DNA from: an uncultured Bacteroidota bacterium
GTDB taxonomy: Bacteria > Bacteroidota > Bacteroidia > Bacteroidales > CAIWKO01
Direction of reading: 5' to 3'
DNA length: 8,308 bases
Assembly (NCBI GenBank): GCA_937934705.1
Contig: CALGYY010000023.1
Span: 1 to 8,308, forward strand
Shown here: one piece after another, positions 1-5,433 of the stretch
How positions within the stretch are numbered: position 1 is the first letter of the stretch
Layout of the letters: each line of letters opens with the position of its first letter
Translations under genes and position numbers: made by a program
Notes under the pieces: generated by a model
Database searches by the model: none
The model's input: the letters and a program-made list of their open reading frames with translations, nothing else
What the model was told of the DNA's origin: nothing

Positions 1-1
1 T

Positions 2-802
2 GCACAGGTGAAACTTCCGAAAAAAACCATTGAAAGGCTGATTGATGAATACACCCGCGAGTCGGGTGTGAGGGCGCTTGAGAAGAAGATTGCCGCAGTG
101 CTGCGTCAAAGGGCCCGCTTTATTGCCCAGGGCGATAAAGTCAAAGCAGAGGTAAGCCCCGATGAGCTCAGTAAAATCCTGGGTTCGCCGGTTTTTCAGA
201 AAGACAGGACATACAGCACGGACACAGCGGGTGTGGTCACTGGTTTGGCCTGGACGGCCACAGGCGGCGAGATCCTTTTTATCGAGGTCAGCCTGAGCAG
301 GGGCAAAGGTCAGTTAACCCTCACCGGCAATCTCGGCGACGTTATGAAGGAAAGTGCAACCATTGCATACGAATATCTGAAAGCCCATGCTGATACGCTG
401 GCTCTGGATCCCGGGATATTTGAAAGCTGGAATGTTCATATTCATGTCCCCGAAGGCGCAACGCCAAAGGATGGCCCTTCTGCAGGAGTAACTATGTTTA
501 CAGCACTTGCATCGGCATTTACACAGCGCAGGGTGAAAACAGGTATGGCCATGACGGGTGAGATCACCCTCCGAGGCAGGGTGTTGCCGGTTGGGGGGAT
601 CAAAGAGAAAATACTGGCTGCCAAGCGTTCGAGGATCTGCAACATCATCCTTCCTGAAGACAATCGGAAAGATATTGAAGAAGTTAATGAGCGATACATC
701 AAAGGACTTTCATTCTCTTATGTCAGGGATATGAAGGAATTGCTCAACCTTGCCCTACTGGAGGAAAAAGTGAAAAAGCCTCTTAATCTGACCATTAAGT
801 AA
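2..802 (+). CDS. lon: ATP-dependent Lon protease, C-terminal part (5' end outside window)
   Basis: This is the C-terminal end of the ATP-dependent serine protease Lon, a cytoplasmic AAA+ hexamer that degrades misfolded and regulatory proteins. The frame is open from the window edge, so the GTG at 8 is not a real start. The first residues (ESGVRALEKKIA) match the end of the AAA+ small helical domain. They are followed by the whole proteolytic domain. Counting from the Val codon at 8, the catalytic Ser is residue 158 in PKDGPSAG (codon 479-481), and the partner Lys is residue 199 in GGIKEK (codon 602-604); TGEITLRG lies between them. Both catalytic residues are present and the frame is intact, so the enzyme should be active if the missing part is normal. 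The C-terminal tail ends shortly after the domain, as in other Bacteroidota Lon proteins. No hairpin terminator is visible in the 90 bp before the next gene. Confidence 0.97.
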   Translation, partial: AQVKLPKKTIERLIDEYTRESGVRALEKKIAAVLRQRARFIAQGDKVKAEVSPDELSKILGSPVFQKDRTYSTDTAGVVTGLAWTATGGEILFIEVSLSRGKGQLTLTGNLGDVMKESATIAYEYLKAHADTLALDPGIFESWNVHIHVPEGATPKDGPSAGVTMFTALASAFTQRRVKTGMAMTGEITLRGRVLPVGGIKEKILAAKRSRICNIILPEDNRKDIEEVNERYIKGLSFSYVRDMKELLNLALLEEKVKKPLNLTIK

Positions 803-892
803 TCGGAGACGACATAAATTAACAATAAATTAAAAAAATCCGCCAGAGAATGACTGATATTGTTTATTTTTATGCAGTAAAAGTCATCAACC

Positions 893-1429
893 ATGAAACT
901 ACCAAATCTACCGCGTAACGCAGAAGAATTTAAAACCCTGCGGGATCAGCTGGCCGTTACTCCTGAAGGAGGCGCAGCGATGTTTGTCGCAGCACTCAAA
1001 CTGTATTCATCCAATCCGGAAGAAGGGATCAAATGCCTTGTGATGCAAAGGGATATTAACGACCTCATGCAGACCAGCGGGGCCAATTCCTACATGGGTT
1101 ATGCCCTGAATAACAGCGAATTCTCCCTATTGAAAAGCCAGTTATCAAAACAGAAATACCTTCCGGATTCATACTTTACCGGGGCACTTCCTGCCAATAA
1201 TTATACGGTACCTCCGGGTGAAGCCGGGCTCGAAATTACAACCAATCCCTACTCAGGAGACCCCGAATCCGGGAAAGTTAAGGTGTTTGTGCGCTCTTCA
1301 GGTGCAGATACACCAAGACCCGTCGCGATGAGCAGAAATGATAAAGGGCTATGGAAAGTAAAAGAGTATTCCAGTCTGATCGTTGGAATCCGAAAGGCAG
1401 CCAGCGAAGAACGACAGGATAACCTCTGA
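893..1429 (+). CDS. Conserved protein of unknown function, DUF6935-like
   Basis: A 178-residue soluble protein without signal peptide or membrane segment. I do not know its function. The sequence resembles the uncharacterised family I recall as DUF6935; this name is from memory and should be checked. Family-like features are TPEGGAAMF near residues 23-31, a helical stretch with NPEEGIKC (41-48), NPYSGDP (118-124), an SSGADTPRP segment (135-143) and GLWKVKEYSSL near residues 152-162. The N-terminal half looks helical and the C-terminal half beta-rich. ATG at 893 is the natural start, with no stronger in-frame start upstream. There is no Shine-Dalgarno sequence. TATTTTTA at 865-872 is one base from the Bacteroidota -7 consensus and could be its promoter; read-through from lon is also possible. 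Transcription ends at the hairpin directly after the stop codon. Confidence 0.85.
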   Translation: MKLPNLPRNAEEFKTLRDQLAVTPEGGAAMFVAALKLYSSNPEEGIKCLVMQRDINDLMQTSGANSYMGYALNNSEFSLLKSQLSKQKYLPDSYFTGALPANNYTVPPGEAGLEITTNPYSGDPESGKVKVFVRSSGADTPRPVAMSRNDKGLWKVKEYSSLIVGIRKAASEERQDNL

Positions 1430-1430
1430 T

Positions 1431-1464
1431 AAAAAAAGCCGGCTTTTTGCCGGCTCTTTTTTTT
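1431..1464. terminator. Bidirectional intrinsic terminator between convergent genes
   Basis: A perfect 7-bp GC-rich stem, AGCCGGC (1437-1443) with GCCGGCT (1449-1455), encloses a TTTTT loop. It is flanked by seven A (1431-1437) on the left and eight T (1457-1464) on the right. It therefore forms a stem plus U-tract on both strands, serving the + gene ending at 1429 and the - gene whose stop codon is at 1465-1463. The right T-tract overlaps that stop codon, so the - strand gene ends at the very edge of its terminator. Confidence 0.93.
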
Positions 1465-1822
1465 ATTTGTCTTCAGACTTTTCGAGGTCGTCGAAATCCA
1501 CATCGGAAAACTGCGACTCCTCATGGTGGAGTTCCTCAGGGTCCGGCTCAGGCCTGATACCCGTTTCAATGAATTTCAAGGTCACATTCAAACCATTAAC
1601 GAATTTCTCAAAATCTTCTTTGTACAAAAAGATCTTGTGCTTCTCGTAGAAAAACTTCCCCTGCTCATTACTGAACCTGCGCTTGCTTTCGGTAATGGTA
1701 AGGTACTGCTCGTCAGTCCGGGTAGCTTTCACGTCGAAGAAGTAAGTGCGCTTTCCGGCCCTCACTGCTTTCGAATAAATCTCTTCCCTGTCCTTACGTT
1801 CTCTTTTGTCGTGTTCTTCCAT
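1463..1822 (-). CDS. PUR family DNA/RNA-binding protein (DUF3276)
   Basis: A 119-residue protein of the bacterial PUR domain family (DUF3276), related to eukaryotic Pur-alpha and to Borrelia BpuR, small single-stranded nucleic-acid binders. The N-terminus is charged (residues 1-14). The single PUR repeat spans about residues 14-85, with the family-typical IYSKAVRAGKRTYFFDVKAT (15-34), LTITESKRRF (41-50) and FFYEKHKIFLYKEDFEKF (57-74). Residues 91-119 form a strongly acidic, probably disordered tail, common in nucleic-acid-binding proteins but of unproven role here. A single PUR repeat normally works as a dimer; that is family knowledge, not visible here. It is probably a monocistronic gene with a -7 box TATTTTTG about 28 bp upstream, and the shared hairpin at 1431-1464 ends it. 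The target nucleic acid cannot be told from sequence. Confidence 0.93.
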   Translation of the reverse strand: MEEHDKRERKDREEIYSKAVRAGKRTYFFDVKATRTDEQYLTITESKRRFSNEQGKFFYEKHKIFLYKEDFEKFVNGLNVTLKFIETGIRPEPDPEELHHEESQFSDVDFDDLEKSEDK

Positions 1823-1850
1823 ATGCTTGCGGTTTATGCTTACTTCAGTA

Positions 1851-1858
1851 CAAAAATA
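1851..1858 (-). promoter_or_regulatory. Bacteroidota-type -7 box for the PUR gene
   Basis: On the - strand this reads TATTTTTG, an exact match to TAnnTTTG, the -7 element used by the Bacteroidota primary sigma factor. It lies 28 bp before the ATG at 1822 and would give a 5' leader of about 20 nt. No TTG is found at the usual ~19-bp spacing upstream; the nearest (1888-1886) is 27 bp away. The call rests on the -7 box and its position alone. Confidence 0.6.
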
Positions 1859-1878
1859 TTAAAAAAGCTTTCGAATTG

Positions 1879-1888
1879 TTGCATGCAA
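1879..1888. promoter_or_regulatory. 10-bp palindrome upstream of the PUR gene promoter, possible operator
   Basis: TTGCATGCAA is a perfect 10-bp palindrome followed by a further TGCAAA, giving three TGCA-containing steps in a row. It lies about 20-30 bp upstream of the -7 box of the PUR gene, where a regulator could bind. This is inference from position only, and the region is AT-rich. Apart from it and the two -7 boxes, I see nothing convincing in the 248-bp divergent spacer 1823-2070: no RNA gene, no strong hairpin and no ORF with coding character. Confidence 0.25.
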
Positions 1889-2058
1889 ATGCAAAAAAAC
1901 TTTTAATTTTTTGAGACAAAATTTTTATTTGAAATATAAAAGGTTGTAAAACAATATTATACAGAGATATTTATTTGTTAATAAATCTTTAAGAAAGGAT
2001 GTTTGTTCATAAGGTTGTATGCCTGCCATCAGAATACCAATAATTAAAGCCGAATGGG

Positions 2059-2066
2059 TATCTTTG
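2059..2066 (+). promoter_or_regulatory. -7 box directly before the RsmI-like gene; probable leaderless transcript
   Basis: TATCTTTG exactly matches the Bacteroidota -7 consensus TAnnTTTG and ends only 4 bp before the ATG at 2071. Transcription normally starts several bases after this element, so the mRNA would begin at or next to the start codon. No TTG is present at the expected -33 spacing. Confidence 0.6.
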
Positions 2067-2070
2067 GTGC

Positions 2071-2784
2071 ATGAAAACAAGTCCGGGGAAACTATACCTG
2101 ATCCCGTCATTTATTGCTGAAACAGATGCGGATACTGCCTTTCCGCTTCATAATAAGCAGGTAATCACACTTATACGCGATTTTATTGTGGAAGACGAAC
2201 GCACAGCGCGCCGTTTCCTTCGAAAAATGAATCCCCTGATCCGTATCGAAGATCTTAACTTCTTGTTATTGAACAAGCATACTCCGGATTCAGACCGGCT
2301 TTCTTATCTTGAACCTGCCTTGCAGGGCCGTGATATGGCTCTGCTTTCGGAAGCCGGCATGCCCTGTATTGCTGATCCCGGTGCTATTCTGGTGGGTTTT
2401 GCCCACGAACTGGGGGTGAAGGTTGTACCATTAAGCGGCCCTTCTTCCATTTTTCTCGCCCTGGCTGCATCAGGCTTTAACGGCCAGGAATTCTGCTTTC
2501 ATGGTTACCTGCCGATCGACCGTCACCTCAGGGTGAAAAAAATCAGGGAACTGGAATCTGAAGCACACCATAAGTCCCGGACGCAGATATTTATTGAAAC
2601 CCCTTACCGTAACAAAACGATGCTGGATGCCATCGTTCAGACCTGCAGACCGGGAACCCGCCTTTGTGTTGCGGCTGATATTGGCGGCCCGGAAGAGTGG
2701 ATACGTTCGTGCAGTATCGAAAACTGGAAAGCAAGGCCGGGAGAACCCGGCAAGCGACCGGCCGTTTTCCTTATTTCGGCTTAA
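2071..2784 (+). CDS. RsmI-like SAM-dependent methyltransferase (tetrapyrrole methylase fold), short form
   Basis: A 237-residue cytoplasmic SAM-dependent methyltransferase of the tetrapyrrole-methylase (class III) fold, closest to RsmI, which 2'-O-methylates C1402 of 16S rRNA. Visible motifs are KLYLIPS (7-13), the VEDERTARRFL segment (40-50), LLSEAGMPCIADPG (91-104) corresponding to the RsmI SDAG.P..SDPG loop, VPLSGPSS (119-126), FHGYLP (143-148), FIETPYR (174-180) and KRPAVFLI (228-235). It differs from canonical RsmI: the glycine-rich loop has SEAGMPCIADPG, the mid-region has an extra segment, and it lacks the C-terminal extension of longer RsmI proteins. Bacteroidota often carry this short form as a second gene beside a true RsmI, so I give no symbol; its substrate is uncertain. 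ATG at 2071 fits the KLYLIP register. Its TAA stop overlaps the stop of the convergent GNAT gene within TTAA. Confidence 0.9.
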   Translation: MKTSPGKLYLIPSFIAETDADTAFPLHNKQVITLIRDFIVEDERTARRFLRKMNPLIRIEDLNFLLLNKHTPDSDRLSYLEPALQGRDMALLSEAGMPCIADPGAILVGFAHELGVKVVPLSGPSSIFLALAASGFNGQEFCFHGYLPIDRHLRVKKIRELESEAHHKSRTQIFIETPYRNKTMLDAIVQTCRPGTRLCVAADIGGPEEWIRSCSIENWKARPGEPGKRPAVFLISA

Positions 2785-3275
2785 GACGGATTCAATCTTT
2801 TGACAAAGAGTACTTTATCATCACCATAATCATAGAAATCACGGATGACTGCCTCTATGACGTAGCCATACTTCAAATAGAAATTCCGGGTGGGAAGGTA
2901 TTTCTCTGTGGATGAAGTTTCAAGATAGATACCGTTACCTTTCTTTTCACCGATCAACCGCTCGGTCTCCTTCAGCAGCAGCCCCCCGGTCCCTTTACCC
3001 CTCTGGTCCTGGCTGACCGCAATCCAGTAAATATCATAACTGTTCCGGGTACAGGGAATATCACCAAAACAGCTGTAGCCGGTGGTGATCCCGTTATCTT
3101 CGGCGAAAACAAAGTAATAACCTGAATTTTCGCCCTGCTGCAGGGCTTCCTCAACCAGACTGACCGCTACATCCACCTCAAAATCATGAAAAAATCCGGT
3201 GGATTCCAAAATTTTTCTTACGGTCTTACAGTCGTCTTCTCTGACTTCTGTGCGGAAGCTGATCTTCTGGTTCAT
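2781..3275 (-). CDS. GNAT family N-acetyltransferase
   Basis: A 164-residue member of the GCN5-related N-acetyltransferases, soluble enzymes that move an acetyl group from acetyl-CoA to an amine. Motif A, the pyrophosphate-binding loop, is QDQRGKGTG (89-97), preceded by the core strand DIYWIAVS (81-88). The motif B region is STEKYLPTRNFYLKYGYV (122-139). The C-terminal strand carries FYDYGDDKVLFVKRL. The acceptor substrate cannot be inferred. I chose ATG at 3275, 10 bp after the stop of the upstream lipoprotein gene. A start at 3308 would overlap that gene by 23 bp and add an N-terminus without family-like residues. The close spacing suggests one operon with the lipoprotein. No terminator follows: the gene ends inside TTAA shared with the opposing gene. 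Confidence 0.9.
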   Translation of the reverse strand: MNQKISFRTEVREDDCKTVRKILESTGFFHDFEVDVAVSLVEEALQQGENSGYYFVFAEDNGITTGYSCFGDIPCTRNSYDIYWIAVSQDQRGKGTGGLLLKETERLIGEKKGNGIYLETSSTEKYLPTRNFYLKYGYVIEAVIRDFYDYGDDKVLFVKRLNPS

Positions 3276-3285
3276 AAAACAGTTT

Positions 3286-4749
3286 TTAGGGGCGGTAATC
3301 ATATGCACCCGGGTCGGGTGGCGGGTTGATCAGGCGGCTGTTACCTTTGATATCAAAGGTGATATCATAGGGTGAGGTCAGGATAACGTTCATGGAGCCC
3401 TTATCGATGGCTCCGGAGATGGCCTTCAGGGAATAGTCCCCTGCGCCGGAATTGGTGAATGCGGGATCCTGGTTGGCGGTCATCCCCAGGTAATGGGTGC
3501 CGTCGGCCACCTCCAGCTTGGTTCTGACGACACAATTTTCCATAAAGTAATTAAAAACACCTGCATCCGGGTAATCATCGAACAGCATTTCCTCTTCGAG
3601 GCTGCCGTAAACAATACAATTCCCGAAATAGGCCGTGTCAAGGTCCCCGGTATAGATGACACCGTTGTAAAGATCGTTGTAATAATCTGTAACGACCAGT
3701 GATGGTGTCTGTCGTGTGGACAGACTCCAGTAATTCCCGATAGTACAATGCCTGAAATCATAGGCTCCTCCGATCGTCAGGCAAACCCCGTATACGGCGC
3801 AATTCGAAAACACACTGTTGTAAGACCGGATGCGGTAGAAGCGTGAGAGCAGCCCGATCCCGCTCATGTTGCGAACTTCAGTGTTTCGGATGACGAGCTT
3901 GTTGCCCATACTGGCATCCAGGGTCTCAGCCTGTATGCCGATGAAGCCGTTCTTGATAATGGCATGATTGATCTCATTGTCGACGGCTCCTTCGTTAATC
4001 CAGATGCGATCCCACTGTCCCGGCAATTCACGGTATTCAGGCTCGAGCCGCGGGCCCTGGAAAACCACAGGCTCATCAGCCGTACCGTTGACCTTGAGGC
4101 TCCCGCCCTTGTAAACCCACATTCCGCTGCCATTATAAAAGTGCAGCTTAACGCCGGGATTGATCCTCAATGTTCCGGTAGAATCAATGACTGCATAACC
4201 ATAGATCAGATAGGGTTTGTCATTCGTCCAGGTCGTATCCACACCCTCACCGGCTACTATTTTGTAATTGAGGCTCCCGCCGAGTGCCTTATCTGCGACA
4301 ATATAATGCGCATCCTGTCCCCAGGCTGTAAGACCGACCTTTTTCTGATGGCCGTTGGTGGTAAACATCAGGCTGTCACGTATAACGAGTGGTGAATTGC
4401 TGTTCTGCGGGTCAACAGTGACCTTCACAAAAATGAACAGACTGTCGTTGGCCGGAATTTCAACATCACTGAAGGCTACACCGGGGACCCCGTCGACATT
4501 TACCCTGAAATTGCTGCTGTTACCACCTCCCAGATTGATACTCGTCAGTATGGGCTGGTTGCTGCTGTTTTTAATGTAGAACATCTTCGTAGTACTTCCC
4601 ACGGTGGTGAACACGGTATCAAACACAATCTCACTGACTGAGGTCTGCAAATCTGATTCATCATCGAAATCAGGGTCTTTGCGACAGGCACCCAGTATAA
4701 CGACAGCCAGCACAAGAGGTAATAAACCGATCAGGAGGGTTCTTTTCAT
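3286..4749 (-). CDS. Lipoprotein with Ig-like N-terminal domain and right-handed parallel beta-helix
   Basis: A 487-residue exported lipoprotein. The signal peptide has K2-R3, a hydrophobic core (4-18) and the lipobox LGAC with Cys22 as the lipidated residue. C-R-K-D-P-D-F-D-D-E follows. A Lys-then-acidic stretch just after Cys resembles the Bacteroidota lipoprotein surface-export signal, so outer-face display is plausible. Residues ~38-145 look like an Ig-type domain of the ASPM/SPD-2/Hydin kind (strands such as MFYIKNSS, SLFIFVKVTVD, LMFTTNG). Residues ~180-450 hold short repeating strands typical of a right-handed parallel beta-helix (GSLKVNG, VVFQG, HAIIKNGFIGI, LVIRNTEVRNMSGIGL, YNSVFSNCAVYG). 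The end (residues ~450-485) has the D.KGN.R....DPGAYDY pattern often closing such proteins. No catalytic residues are recognisable; polysaccharide binding or a structural role are guesses. -7 box at 4805-4798. Confidence 0.9.
   Translation of the reverse strand: MKRTLLIGLLPLVLAVVILGACRKDPDFDDESDLQTSVSEIVFDTVFTTVGSTTKMFYIKNSSNQPILTSINLGGGNSSNFRVNVDGVPGVAFSDVEIPANDSLFIFVKVTVDPQNSNSPLVIRDSLMFTTNGHQKKVGLTAWGQDAHYIVADKALGGSLNYKIVAGEGVDTTWTNDKPYLIYGYAVIDSTGTLRINPGVKLHFYNGSGMWVYKGGSLKVNGTADEPVVFQGPRLEPEYRELPGQWDRIWINEGAVDNEINHAIIKNGFIGIQAETLDASMGNKLVIRNTEVRNMSGIGLLSRFYRIRSYNSVFSNCAVYGVCLTIGGAYDFRHCTIGNYWSLSTRQTPSLVVTDYYNDLYNGVIYTGDLDTAYFGNCIVYGSLEEEMLFDDYPDAGVFNYFMENCVVRTKLEVADGTHYLGMTANQDPAFTNSGAGDYSLKAISGAIDKGSMNVILTSPYDITFDIKGNSRLINPPPDPGAYDYRP
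3343..3360. repeat. Perfect 18-bp palindrome inside the lipoprotein gene
   Basis: ACCTTTGATATCAAAGGT equals its own reverse complement over all 18 bases, and a second GATATC follows at 3361-3366. It encodes T-F-D-I-K-G (residues 464-469) of the lipoprotein and lies about 70-85 bp upstream of the GNAT start codon. It could be an operator for the GNAT gene or a by-product of the conserved protein motif; the sequence alone does not decide. Confidence 0.4.
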
Positions 4750-4797
4750 TCCAAGCGCTAATACGTAATTAGGTCACTTTTATTGTGACTCCGGGAT

Positions 4798-4805
4798 CAA
4801 AAATA
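4798..4805 (-). promoter_or_regulatory. -7 box for the lipoprotein-GNAT operon
   Basis: On the - strand this reads TATTTTTG, an exact TAnnTTTG match, 49 bp before the lipoprotein ATG at 4749. The predicted leader of about 40 nt contains the dyad GTCAC-N7-GTGAC at 4773-4789. No clear -33 TTG is seen. The octamer is identical to the + strand box at 4853-4860, which faces away from it. Confidence 0.6.
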
Positions 4806-4852
4806 AGCATTTTACAGAATCTTCCCTGCCTTACCATGTCGCGGCTTTTTAC

Positions 4853-4860
4853 TATTTTTG
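4853..4860 (+). promoter_or_regulatory. -7 box for the DUF5063-recF-DUF721 operon
   Basis: TATTTTTG exactly matches TAnnTTTG and ends 27 bp before the ATG at 4888, giving a leader of about 20 nt. A weak -33 candidate, TTA at 4831-4833, stands 19 bp upstream. Because the box covers the in-frame TTG at 4858, that codon cannot be the start of the gene, so the downstream ATG is preferred. Confidence 0.65.
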
Positions 4861-4887
4861 TTCCTGACGGAAACTTCAGCAGATATC

Positions 4888-5430
4888 ATGGCAGCAGATC
4901 AGGAACTGGTTTTTTCAAAGAAAGTAATGGAAATGATCACCGTTTCCAATGAATTCTGTCTTTTCCTTAAGGAGCATGAGCGTTACGAAGTTATGCAGAT
5001 TCTGGCCTACATGGAACGCATCCTGCCCCTGCTCTACCTGAAAGCCTCGCTACTGCCGGCGCTGGATGTATCAGACGAGGGTGCCGATGAACGTTTTGTA
5101 ACGGAGGAAGAATGGGAGACCCTGTTTCAGGAACTGAAAACTCAGCTGGGCAAAGCAGATACATTTTTCTGTAACATTACGGCCGGAGATCAGGAACTGA
5201 AGAAATTCAGCCTTGCCGAGCAACTCGCTGACATTTACCAGGATCTGAAAGACTTCCTGACGCTTTACCAGCGCAATACCATGGCGGCAAGGGAAAATGC
5301 CGTGAACAACTGCCGCGAACTTTTTCAGAACCGGTGGGGGCCGGCCGCCCTGAGGGCTCTTTTTGCCATACACCACTTTCTTTACGGGACGGCAGATGCA
5401 GGAATGTACCCGGGATATCATAACAACTGA
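4888..5430 (+). CDS. DUF5063 domain protein, first gene of the recF operon
   Basis: A 180-residue, mostly alpha-helical, soluble protein matching the Bacteroidota family DUF5063, whose function is unknown. Recognisable segments are VSNEFCLFLKE (19-29), ILPLLYLKASLLP (45-57), FVTEEEW (70-76), LAEQLADIYQDLKDFLTLYQ (109-128) and NRWGPAALRALFAIHHFL (148-165). There is no signal peptide, and no stretch is hydrophobic enough for a membrane anchor. Start: the frame extends up to a TTG at 4858, but that codon lies inside the -7 box, so ATG at 4888 is used. The stop is 3 bp before the ATG of recF, which implies co-transcription and probably translational coupling. A link to recombination or replication is inferred from position only. 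Confidence 0.9.
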   Translation: MAADQELVFSKKVMEMITVSNEFCLFLKEHERYEVMQILAYMERILPLLYLKASLLPALDVSDEGADERFVTEEEWETLFQELKTQLGKADTFFCNITAGDQELKKFSLAEQLADIYQDLKDFLTLYQRNTMAARENAVNNCRELFQNRWGPAALRALFAIHHFLYGTADAGMYPGYHNN

Positions 5431-5433
5431 CCC

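Noticed and set aside
8..10. GTG as start of a separate short Lon-like protein
   Set aside because: The frame is open to the window edge and begins inside the AAA+ small domain, so it is the 3' part of full-length lon.
1523..1906. 127-residue open frame on + opposite the PUR gene
   Set aside because: It is the antisense shadow of a clearly recognisable PUR domain gene and shows no domain of its own.
1969..1986. Hairpin ATTTATT / AATAAAT with a 4-nt loop in the divergent spacer
   Set aside because: The stem is all A/T in a very AT-rich stretch, so it is weak and expected by chance.
1925..2110. 61-residue open frame on the - strand in the AT-rich spacer
   Set aside because: It overlaps the start of the RsmI-like gene and its promoter, has no family resemblance, and its composition reflects the AT-rich non-coding DNA.
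3276..3308. Earlier start for the GNAT gene at 3308
   Set aside because: It would overlap the lipoprotein gene by 23 bp and add 11 residues without GNAT character; ATG at 3275 fits the usual length.
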